Source: Antedon mediterranea (lineage: Eukaryota; Echinodermata; Crinoidea; Comatulida; Antedonidae). From it: 64,000 nt of DNA. Shown one piece after another: positions 12,058 to 22,224 of the stretch. The translations under genes and the position numbers were made by a program. Positions within the stretch are counted from its first letter, which is position 1. Every line of letters begins with the position of its first letter. Location: positions 3,849,001 to 3,913,000 of the forward strand of contig NC_092677.1 of assembly GCF_964355755.1 (NCBI RefSeq), in the 5' to 3' direction. The notes beneath the pieces were generated by a model. It saw only the letters and a list, made by a program, of their open reading frames with translations, searched no databases and was not told the DNA's origin.

Positions 12058-13080
12058 TCTTCGGCCGCCCATATCTAAAGAATCGTGCATCTTACACACG
12101 ACTCTCTTCAGCCCATATCTAAAGAATCGTGCATCTTACACACGACTCTCTTTGGCCGCCCATATCTAAAGAATCGTGCATCCACTTACGCATGACTCCT
12201 TTTGGCCGCAAGTATCTAAAGCCTGTTTTCCTGTCGACGTTAAGTTACGTTCAGTTGCGTTGAGTTGACATATTCAACGATTTAACAGGAAAAGGGGGTA
12301 AAAATTAACGTTGAAAATCGTTAAAATCTTAAATCGTTAAAGTTGAACTCGGTTCAACTTTAACGATTACGATCGTTACGATCGTTAAAACTGACCAATC
12401 AAATGGTCCACAAATTACGTCATTGCAGTTTGTGAAAAAATAGGTACGCGCTGACAATTCTTGAATGTTTACAACGCGACGATGTTTTTCACCTTTTTTG
12501 TACACTTTTATTAAGGTCTGATATTTAAAAAAAACAAGTGTAAGTTAAATTAAATTATAATATTAAACCAATTAAATTTAATGTTTGTCTTTAGTGTAAG
12601 CCTAGATTACGATATCAACGAAAGTATGTCCTAGGCTGGGTTTAAGCATCAAAACCCGTAACTTTTTCAATTTTCACGCGGTCCCGGCTGCGCGTGGCCG
12701 GCCTTAGTTTTGCAACACTTCACGTCCGCGTGTCCCAGCAACGCTCGAGAGAACCAAGAAACTATGAACGATCGCGTAAAAATGTGTAAATATTGGCGGT
12801 CCGACTCGATCATCGTCATCGCTATTTTATTTTCAACTTTAACGATTTTAAACTCAACGCAACTCAACGTATTTCAACGTCGACAGGAAAACAGGCTTTA
12901 AGAATCATGCATCTTCTTACGCACGATTCTCTTCTGCCGCGCTTACCAAAGAATCGTGTATCTTCTTACGCACGATTCTATTCGGCCGCCCATATCTAAA
13001 GAGTCGTGCATTTCTTGCGCACGACTCTCTTCGGCCGCCCATATCTAAATAATCGTGCATCTTCTTACGCACGACTCTGG
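12058..13080 (-). repeat. 50-bp hairpin minisatellite derived from the SSUH2 stop region
   Basis: About seven units of roughly 44-50 bp (near 12058, 12107, 12152, 12201/12901, 12936, 12984, 13031), split by a transposon at 12219-12898. On the minus strand each unit reads GAGTCGTGC, a 10-base spacer, GCACGATTC, then TTTAGATATGGGCGGCCGA. The two 9-base blocks are inverted repeats, so each unit can fold into a hairpin. The unit nearest the gene contains the last codons and stop of the SSUH2-like CDS (ESCVRRCTII stop); other units would encode almost the same residues followed by a stop. Confidence 0.9.
12219..12898. mobile_element. 680-bp TA-flanked MITE nested in the hairpin minisatellite
   Basis: Terminal inverted repeats AAGCCTGTTTTCCTGTCGAC and its complement at 12879-12898 are near perfect over about 24 bp, and the copy is flanked by TA on both sides (12217-12218, 12899-12900), as in Tc1/mariner-like elements. 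The interior is made of inverted blocks with CGTTGCGTTGAGTT and ACGATCGTTACGATCGTT and has no transposase frame. It splits one minisatellite unit, so it inserted after the array had formed. Confidence 0.8.
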
Positions 13081-16000
13081 ATAGTCTGGCGCATACACTT
13101 TGTTTTCTTCTCCGTAAACCCAGAATGACTTGGTCTTTCTCTTCCAGTCGTACTTTGCCTCTACTGAAGGTAACGCAACGAGAACATGGCACTAAAAAAA
13201 TGAAAGAAAAACGTTACGTTGTTAACGTGCGCATGCGTGTATGTGCCATCTGGTACTTGTTTTGTAAACCATGGAGCTATAATAACAGTAGCCCCATGTT
13301 CAGAATATTCGATAGCGTAGAGCCCCTCCTTCGAGACACCCCTGTTATTTCCCGTGTGTATAATAAAAAAAAAAAAACGATAGGCCTGTGATGTTTTGGA
13401 AAATATTATATTCAGAATTTGTATTTCGCAAAAAGATCTTGGTGTTTTTATTGATAGTTCCCTTTGTTTTTCTTTTCATATTGATTATCTTGTTGGCAAG
13501 TGCAATAGACTGCTTGGGCTGATGTGGCGTAATTGTAAACATTTTGACAGGCAAACCAAAATCCACCTTTATTATTCAATTATCCATCCCATTCTCAACT
13601 TCAGTTCTGTTATTTTTAATTCTATTTCGAAAACTCAGTCTACGCGCATTCAGCGTCTGCATAACCGTTTTTTACGCTACATCAGCCACAACCAGAATCC
13701 TGACTTTCATTTCCATGTCCGATCTCCTGAGTCTCGTAGAACCTTTTTTGATCTTGTTTTTTTGTATAAATGTATTAATTCTTTATTTGACTGTAATTTA
13801 GTTAGTAATTTTTATCTTAGAGTCCCTAGTCGTCGTCTTAGAAGAAATACTACTTTTCATATTCCTTTTAGTAGAGTAAATGTTTTAAAAAATGGTTTTA
13901 TTAGTAGATTAAGTCAAACTTATAATTCTTTTACTTTAAGAAATCCTGAGTTAGATATCTTTAGTAATGATTTCCGTAAGTTTCGTAACATTGTTAGTAG
14001 TTTAGTTTAATGTTTGTTATTGTATATGTTCGTGTTTGTCTATGTTCCCTCCTGTAAGTGGTGAACCATGAGCTCACTGTTGGTTGGGAAATGAATAAAT
14101 AAATAAAAAAATAAATAAATAAATAAAGAAGAGGAAACCCTTCTTGGGACACCCGGCCCTATTGAAGGGTACACTTTTCCATGAAACTAACGTAGAGCAC
14201 TATATATCTTACACTGCACTCACGAGCAAGCCCAATTAGGCGACACTTTGTTGGGTCCCGAGGGTGTACCCTTATCAGAGATGCTACTGTGGTGTAAATA
14301 CTATTAATGTATTACCGTACCTGCTGGACGATACGTTTTGTTGAATCCACCGCATGTTTGGATATCATGTCGTCAGATGCTGTATTTACGTCTCCAATGT
14401 GGTAATTTGCAATAGGACTAACCTAAAATCATTGTAAAATACCTGTCATGCATATATACTTATTCGTGTGTGTTATTTGGAAAACTATGCGTACTTATAC
14501 TTCTTTACTTTGCTGTGCCACAACACACTCTGTCTTACATCTTATTTCTGGTCGCTTTCAAACACAAATTTATTTATTATTATTTTTCATTTACAGTATG
14601 AACTACTAATGTTGAGTTATAGGTCCTTTTTTTGGCCAGTATTCTCAAGTATTGGAAAAGAAAATTCTTTCTTACCGTTGTAGCTTCTGTTTCAATAACT
14701 TTTATCTTATGCGACTTTTGTAGGTTTTTGTTTGCAACTTTTGTTGGGTTCAGCCAAATCTCATTCTCGATAATATCACTAAAAGAATTACAACATTAGA
14801 ACATTGTACCTCAATGTCTTTTTTTTTTAAGGAAGAATACGTTATTTATATCTGTTGTCCGAATTTCCCCCCCCCCCCCCGGGTCCGGCGCCGTCAAATC
14901 AAATCAAAAGTGAATGCTTTACGCGGCTATACGCCAATAGACATGCGCGTTTCCACGAGAGTTAACGAAACATTGACGTTCGATTTGATTTGCCGGACCG
15001 GAACCGTGCTGGAACAGGTGTGAAAGACCCTTTACGCGGATAATTGATAAGTGTATTGTAATCTGGAATAAGTGACTAATTTACAAGATTAGTATTAGAT
15101 ACCATTTTTGTTGTATCTGTTATGTCATGTTCTTACTAGATTACATTGTCATATCAACATTTATTGCATCTTCACAATCATTGATGAAGTTGTTTCTGAT
15201 TAGATAAATTCTTTTTATTCTGACAGCGCAAACATGTTAATGTGTTTACATTGAGCAAATTGGGTCTAAACTCATGATAGCGATCAACACATGACCAGAT
15301 CCTTTGGTACGCCATTTTGGTTCTTTCATTCTTTAAGCCTATAATGGTTTAGCCTACATAATGTCGACATTTGTGTATGTTTTAGACGGAGATTTTTGAC
15401 TTAATATTAATAAAAAGATAAATATGTTGGCACATATGGCGTTTCATACGTATAATACTTGAGCTCGTAAAATACAGGCTTTGGGCAAGTCTAGTTTCGA
15501 CCGTCCTTTTGAGAAAGGAGAGACATGTTTTTATTTTATTACAAACTTACTTTATAGACATTCGTATACTTACAATTTCGATAAAAGTTTTATGTAGAAA
15601 TGTAGCTGCTTGTGTCCCTGGCAGACCGAGCATACAATGCAAGCATGTCCCCGACATAGCTGGCAGTTAGGGTGTCCAGTCCCTCCGCATTGTACACATC
15701 CTGTCTCTTTCACTTTCCCAGTTCCTTTGCACTTCTTACAAAACGTCTAAAAGTTTATACGAAATTATGAATATTTTTTATTACGATATGAACATTAATT
15801 AATGAATAAAAACATTTTATTAATTTAGTGTATTAAAGAGAAAAAAGTATAGGCCTACAATTATGCAATTTTGTTTACCGTTCCACGGCCCTGGCATCGA
15901 TAACACTTGTTAAACCCTCTCCCAGTACATCCGTGACATGTCTGTAAAAAATCAAAATAAAATAAAATTGTTTTCCTCGACAGAAAATATGGTAAAACAT

Positions 16001-19000
16001 TCACAATTACATCATACATAGAAAAAATTACAATTAAAAACATTCATTAAAACATCATATCATACATAAAATGAGACGAATTTAAATAATATTAATTCGT
16101 TTTGGAAACATATTTACTTTGTTGATGTCACGATCACAAAGTTCCATAATTACAGAACATAAACTTGTTTTTTTATTACTTCTCCTGATTACCTCGCGAG
16201 TGACACGCGGCAAATATTCGTGTAAGTAGGCCTCGTGTAGGATTAGTTTCAAACAGTTGTAAAATAGTTGTATTGTAATTACCTCTATAGTTGATGTTTT
16301 TGGTACATTACACGCTTTGGTATGTTTCTTCCACATGGCATCGGGTTCATTGTTCACATTCCACAACATTGGTGTGAGTGTGTTGTTGTGTCCGTCCACA
16401 GTCTGACCTAAAACATCCAATTAGGCTATTATTAATTGAGATTTACTACTATTTTCCCTATAGGTATTTCATGAAGATAATTTTTTTTTTTTTGTGATAG
16501 AAAACCAGTCGAGGGAAGTCTTAAGCTCTGTCTACACTATCAAACTAGTTTGACAAAAGTGTGATGTGCCCAAATATGGTAGTGATGTGACATCGTTTCC
16601 ATTATATTGGCACATCACATTTTTTGACACTTAAAGTATGATAGTGTAGACATATCTTTACAGTTGGTATTCCACGATTTAAAACATGTTGTACTACCCA
16701 AACTTGAAAATATTGAGATAGACAATAATAGCAATAAGGAAGCCTACAGTAACAACATGACGTTGTCCTGTCTTTTATTCTCATAATTAATTAGTTACCG
16801 TCACATTTTTGTATACCTTTAAATGGTTCGAATACCCTAATGGTTTCCCTGGTTTCTGTAAACGTGCGGAGTTTGTACTAAAAAAAAATAAAAAAATTAA
16901 TTAATTAAACATAATTAGGTTAGTTATAGAGGTCGTTTGTCATAGAAGTAGATAGATTGAATCAGTTAAAACATTATTTGCCAAGTTATGATTTAATTCC
17001 AAATTGAGACGCAACACAACGACGTAGCGCAACTTTAAGCTAGGTTCCCACTATAACTTTGCGTGTTAAGCCACCAATGACAAGCGACAGTTCGAATAAT
17101 CCATCTCTTGTGATTGGCCAATTCACTTAAGTTGCGTTACGTTCTTGTGTTGCGTCTCTAGAAGGAACCATGTATAAAGGGATTTGACCAATCACAAGCG
17201 ATATATTTGTTCCACTGTCGCTTGCCATTGGTCAACTTGGTTGCGTTGCATCTACGTTCTAGAGAGAACCAAGCTCCAGATATCTTGACAATTTGTCTTA
17301 GCTACGTTTTTATGGTAACTCTTCTTAATATCATTTAAATTATGTTCAATTCCTAAAAATACCTTGTGAATGGGAAGGTTGATAACTTGTTCCACATCAA
17401 TATCATTTATAACTCTTTTTCCATAACAGCATTGCTGCGATACGTGTAATGTTAGGGCCTCTTTGGCTTCTGTTTTGTTTATGGGATTGGGTAAACTGGA
17501 ATATAAAGCGAGAGATACAGTTAAAAACCAAAACAAGATAAAATTAAAGCAACACCATGATGTAGACCCATGGTTAACTATCATCAATGAATCTTCCTTT
17601 TTTACTAAAAAATTAATGTAGAACTAAAAATGTTTTTTTATGGAATTATTATATATTAACAAGTTTGGAATGAGACGTTCCATTTGATGGATTTATGGAT
17701 TGAAATCTTGTTGCACGGTACGGTTTTTTTAAATCAGAATTCCTTCATTTTTGAAAGGAGATAAAGAAAATATCATAGGCCCTATAATATTTTAATATTT
17801 AAAAATATTTCTATTAACAGAAATGCTATGAAATTAACTATCACAGTATCTATTAAAATTAATATTACTTAATAATAGTAATTTGTTTGATCGTGTGGTC
17901 TGTTGTTTTTATAGGCCTATTTTCTCTACTATTTTATTATACTCGACTTGTTCACCTTTGCAACCGGCCTCGCATTGTAGCGTGTGTCTAACCTTTATAG
18001 CCAATATAACCTAATCGATTATTTAAGAGAAAGTCCTACAATGTAAATATAATCAAATCTCCACTTTGGCTATTAGTACGTGGAGTTTAGTACACATGTT
18101 CACATTGATTACTACAACTAGGTGTCCAAAATCAATTTGCTTTTATAAGCATAGAGCAGAGATGCGTTATTATGCTTGTTTAGTATGTATTACAAATCGA
18201 ATTACTCGTTGATGAATTTATCACGGATTTTAAGCTCAGTCTTGTCATCAATTTGTGGAATTAAATGCATGTGGAAATTCTAATCAAACATTTTTTACCG
18301 AAATATTAAACATTACTGCTCGTTGTTAATTTTCCATTTTCTCGTAAATAGCAAGTTGTTCGAAATAAAACTTAGACCTAGTGTTTTAAAGAAAATATTT
18401 AAAATGTAATATTATCGCTTACCTTTGAAACTGTTGGGAGATATTCTTTTGTACGGCCTGATTGGGCTTAGGATGAGGTTTTCCTATACAAGTTAAATTA
18501 GTTAATATGATATAAAGTTGTGTCATGATACGAGATTTATGGAGATCATAACGTATGTCCATTTAGGTTACGGCAATGTTAAAAAGTACCGTATTACATT
18601 CATAGTCAACCATTTCGTTTTAATGTATATTGTGATTCTGTAAAATGAAAACTGTACTTAATTTTGTGATATATAATTAGGCTTAATCTAACCAAGGCAA
18701 TCTAACAACATGATGTTGAGCTCCGGAGATCAAAGGGTTTATCTGTGGCTGCGACACGACCGTTAACAGATACCGCGGAGAATAATGTACATTGTATAGT
18801 ACTGTTGGGTATTTGTCGCAGCCAGACATAAGATCAAAGGACTGTTACGAGTTCCTACCTTGGCAATGTCAGCTCAGTGTCTTGTTGTTAGATTATTAGG
18901 TATTTCTTACCTTGGCGAACTGTGGTTGTTTCATAACCTGGTATAGCTTGTAGCGCCTGCGTCATCTTGTACTGGGGCTCCTTGGCGTTCGGGTTGTCAA

Positions 19001-20672
19001 CAACGTCTTGGTCTGGAGAGTCCGGCCACGAATACGCTGCATTCTTGGCATCTCCATCGGGAAGAGACCAAGCTAAGGGAAACCAGGATTATTCAAAATA
19101 TGAAAGTAGTAGGCCTACGGTTCTTTCTTGTTAACATTTTGCATAGAATTAACATACCGTTCCGGTAGTTTAACTATTATAAGCTCTGTCTACACTATCA
19201 AACTCTATGTGACCAAAAAAAGTGATGTGCCCATAATGGACATGGTGATGCCATGTCACTACCATATCTGGGCATATCACTACCATATTTAGGCACATCA
19301 TAAGTTTTATTGTCAAACTAGTTTGACTCCTTATCAACGATAGTAGTACCTCTTGGCATAATTAATATACAGTATGCTTGTTTTGTTGTTTGTTTTTTCA
19401 TGATTGCATAAGTCCACATCGTACAGTACAATAACAAAATAACTTGCATGTTTTAACTAGACACACTGCAGGTTTAGAGCATGTGCTGTAATTGTTTATT
19501 TAAATAAGAATCTACCGCTGTTTTTATTACTGAACTTTAAGTGCAATTAGTCTATCTTAATCCAACATGACGTGTTCACACGACATCATGATAGCGTTAT
19601 AGACTTACCTACAGTTGCAGTGTTTGGTGATTTGTATGTTGTTATTGTGTCGTGTGACACGCCAGGATATACTCCTGCTGTAGTATTACTATTAGCTCTT
19701 GTTTCAACATCGGGCATGGGTGTGTACTTTGGTGTGGCTAAAAATAGAAAACAAAACATTAGTGAGAAATCAAGAAATCGATTCAGTTAGGAGCCATTTT
19801 TTGTATCGATTTGAAACTAGAAATACAATCTATTTAGATTATAACTATGTTTGTTTTTTCTTCTTTCTGGTTGCTCTCTCCCTTCCCCGGCCTCCCATCC
19901 CGTCTCCCACCCCCCCCCCCCCCTCCCCCCTCTCTCTCTCTCTTCTTCACTTTAAAACCAATGTTTAAGATACGATTCATTGGCCAATCACAAAAGGAAA
20001 CGGCTTCCAAAATTTGAAAATTAAACAATACTGCATTTAACTTCATTCTTTAAAAAAAAAAAGTATGATAGCAACAAGATACAGCACCGTGCTTGATGTA
20101 TTAGATCTAATGTTTTATGTCGTACATTTTCGAAATGTTCTGATTCTGTTAAAATATATTTGTTCCAAGTCTTACTGTATGCGTTTCTATTGTAGTCTTT
20201 GGTTCAATTATACTAAGCGAACATTTCATTCTTTAAAAGTTTGTTACAATAATTATTTGCGTATGTTGCTGGATTTGAGTAAATTATGTAGTGCTTCTGA
20301 AATGTTTGTTAATTTTGATGTTTCTAGTTTGGTGAATTTATGTGTAAGTCTAGTTATAGTGTTTTGTTACGTATTACTTTATCTAATAATTTGATTGTGA
20401 AAACTGTGTGTGATACACTGCTTTTTAATTCCCAAATTTTTTTACATTATTTTTTTTTTCTATTATATATTTTTGATATTCCATGTTATTTTTCCATGAA
20501 TTTGCGAAATAAAAGTTTACATAGTGTCTACCAACAAATAGTATCATTTTCATCATCCTGAACCAATTTAATTTAAAACGCCTACGAGCAAGTTATATAG
20601 GTAGATTTAGTAGGCCTACTAGTCTATATACTTACGTGCTTGGCCCACTACGTATCCCGCTGTATCACCCAT
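13045..20672 (-). CDS. SSUH2: SSUH2-like protein with DnaJ-type zinc fingers
   Basis: Twelve exons, read on the minus strand: 20672-20636 (ATG), 19737-19609, 19072-18911, 18483-18423, 17495-17363, 16877-16817, 16407-16283, 15941-15879, 15746-15574, 14778-14676, 14422-14321, 13191-13045 (stop TAG). All phases join, giving 431 residues. The N-terminal 110 residues are Pro/Thr-rich and low in order. A conserved block follows (TEAKEALTLHV, CCYGKRVINDID, TFTETRETIRVFEPF, PKTSTIE), then at about 237-305 repeated Cys pairs of the DnaJ kind: CHGCTGRG, CYRCQGRG, CKKCKGTG, CVQCGGTG, CQLCRGH, CSVCQGH. The C-terminus has FWVYGEENKVYAPDYPESC and ends CVRRCTII, matching the SSUH2/ssu-2 family plan and usual length. 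Function is poorly known; SSUH2 has been linked to tooth formation in vertebrates. The 13191 acceptor was chosen over 13163 because it restores phase and family residues. The last exon runs into a 50-bp repeat made of its own final codons. Confidence 0.92.
13388..14129 (+). mobile_element. 5'-truncated non-LTR retrotransposon (LINE) 3' end
   Basis: An uninterrupted frame from 13396 to 14010 (stop TAA) encodes the C-terminal part of a Jockey/CR1-like reverse transcriptase ORF2: KDLGVFID, HIDYLVGKCNRLLGLMWR, IHPILNFSSVIFNS and IQRLHNRFLRYI are the usual post-catalytic 'thumb' and C-terminal motifs. The catalytic (F/Y)ADD region and the endonuclease are absent, so the copy is truncated at its 5' end. 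A short 3' UTR ends in an (ATAAA)n/(ATAA)n tail at 14090-14129, typical of CR1/L2-like tails. It lies antisense in the last intron of the SSUH2-like gene and may be nested in an older repeat, because similar GGGACACC-type sequence flanks both sides. The intact frame suggests a fairly young insertion. Confidence 0.85.
14128..14285. repeat. GGGACACC-type dispersed repeat
   Basis: CTTCTTGGGACACCCGGCCC and TTGTTGGGTCCCGAGGGTG are pieces of a short family also visible near 4905-4980, 8935-9060, 49285-49335, 51055-51160 and 52195-52350 (CCTCTTAATAGAGGTGTCC, GGTGTCCCCTTAATAGG). Most copies are heavily diverged. Confidence 0.55.
16521..16660. repeat. Family 1 MITE
   Basis: Left tip intact, right tip altered (GTAGACATATCTTTA); intron of the SSUH2-like gene. 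Confidence 0.85.
17038..17275. repeat. Family 2 MITE (GGTTCCCAC tips)
   Basis: Tips AGCTAGGTTCCCACTA and GAGAGAACCAAGCT; inside, inverted CCAAT(C/G)ACAAGCGA and TCGCTTG(T/C)NATTGG blocks and GTTGCGTTACGTTC. In a SSUH2 intron just below exon 17363-17495. Related copies at 22085-22190, 53029-53277 and 61893-62065. Confidence 0.8.
18695..18897. repeat. Third fold-back element, about 200 bp
   Basis: Imperfect terminal inverted repeats CAATCTAACAACATGATGTT and its counterpart TGTCTTGTTGTTAGATTA, with an inner inverted pair GGCTGCGACA / TGTCGCAGCC. In a SSUH2 intron. Confidence 0.65.
19181..19327. repeat. Family 1 MITE lacking its right tip
   Basis: Stops at GTCAAACTAGTTTGAC, without the terminal GTAGACAGAGCTT; intron of the SSUH2-like gene. 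Confidence 0.8.
19905..19950. repeat. Poly-C and (TC)n simple repeat
   Basis: A run of about 13 C followed by CCTCCCCCCTCTCTCTCTC in a SSUH2 intron. A second C run of about 14 is at 14868-14881. Confidence 0.9.
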
Positions 20673-22224
20673 CGTAACGTCGCTTCTCTTTGCACATAGA
20701 CCTATAACGTATTATTTTGATTATTATATTTTACTTTTAAATGTCAACCCTTCCACGATATCAAATAATACCTAAACATTTATTCAGCACAGAACGAGGA
20801 TATTAGACATAATATGTTCGAAGTCCATCTTGTATTATCCCCCAAACGTCACCGTCTTATCACTTATCGTGAACGATTGTACTTATATCAATTTATAGTA
20901 CTGTGATTGGCTAAATTTCATATGATAGTCGCCCCCTGATAGAATATTTTCGTTTCTTAGATACCACGTGTGGATGTATTTTTGTTATGTTTATCATTAC
21001 CATAGGAACGGTAAATATGTACTTTAGTTCATAAGTGACACGTTCTATTGACAGATATACCCCCTATTGGCAGGTTTTGGAGAATGCTACCAGGCAGCAT
21101 ACGTCACTGGTTTATTCTAGGGCCTATATCATTTTACCGAGACACCCCGGAAACGATTTCAATTTTTCTTATTCAATTTTTTTTTTTAATGTTATGTCAT
21201 GTACACAGTTGTAGGCCTCATGTTTTAGGCCGACACAATTTGATTTTTTAATTTCATTGAGATAAGAAGGCGGCCCATTTTACAAATATGATAAATAACA
21301 ATCTACTATAGCGATAGTACACTTTTGTTTTCCATGAATAGCATGACTTCATTATGTGTACTAATGCCAGATCAATTTACATACACAGTTCTGTACCTTG
21401 GGAATTATAACATAACGCACAATAGTATTTGCAATTGCTATGGTATAGGTTCTTTAGAAATCCCAATCTTCCTTACAAAGGGACTTATTATATTTGTTGA
21501 TATTTTTCTTTAGGCCTTCTGATATGTTCGATATTAGTTCATTAATGTTACCATGATGTGACAGTCACCGTACTTTTCAATTATAATGCAAAAAAACAAC
21601 AAAAAACTCGGTACATTTTTAGTTATGAGTTTAATATTTCTTCTATCTGTTAACATACCATATACTTCCTAATATATCTTTAACACACGAATACCTGCAT
21701 TGGTTTAAATATGAAATTATATTAACAACGACATTACCAAATTAAATTCAAGTAAGAATGAAAACAAACCAGGATATTTAATACACAAATGACAATGAAT
21801 AATTATTAATTTAGTATATACAGGTCTAAAAATGGAACATGCTTTTATAGTCTTCATATTATAGATCTGACTCGTAATGTAGTTCTCAGGCGTAACGTAT
21901 CGTCACGTTATATGTAGGTAGGCCTACTTCAGAGAGAAGGCCTATCACCAGTATCGTAGTTCCCTTTTAATGCGCATGCGCATCATTGTTTCATCTGTTC
22001 CAGTAGTAGAGAATCTAAAGAGATAATTTGATTAAACGAACAAAATTTATTTAAAAAAATAATAGATAAATGTTCAATACAGGAGTTCCCAATATTAACC
22101 AATCACAAGCGACAGTTCGGATGATCCAACGCGTCGTGATTGGTCAACTCCCTTGCGCTGCGCTGACGTACTAGTGTGAACCAAACTGTAACCACCGCCC
22201 CTATTATCCTCCAAAATAACTTAC
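20673..22224. promoter_or_regulatory. Upstream region of the SSUH2-like gene
   Basis: The ATG at 20672 is preceded (minus strand) by an inferred 5' UTR. An inverted CCAAT (ATTGG, 20906-20910) and ATAAATTG nearby are the only promoter-like words; weak. The rest, to the VASt gene, shows no firm exon. Confidence 0.3.
22085..22190. repeat. Family 2 MITE, short copy
   Basis: GTTCCCAATATTAACCAATC to GTGTGAACCAAAC with CACAAGCGACAGTTCGGATG inside; just downstream of the last recognised VASt exon. Confidence 0.75.

Noticed and set aside
12058-13080. CRISPR-like array
   Set aside because: Repeats are contiguous without unique spacers, in an intron-containing animal genome, and derive from a gene end.
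13045-13163. SSUH2 last exon starting at 13163
   Set aside because: It breaks phase with the preceding exon; the acceptor at 13192-13193 gives correct phase and the family residues ALPSVEAKYDW.
12917-13192. Basic, Arg/Cys-rich minus-strand frame
   Set aside because: It is an out-of-frame reading of the last SSUH2 exon and the hairpin minisatellite.
19834-20046. Gly-rich frame on minus
   Set aside because: Comes from the poly-C and (TC)n simple repeat.
22103-22224. Read-through of the last VASt exon into LFWRIIGAVVTVWFTLV, which looks like a membrane segment
   Set aside because: It crosses a good GTAAGT donor and enters a family 2 MITE; chance hydrophobic reading.
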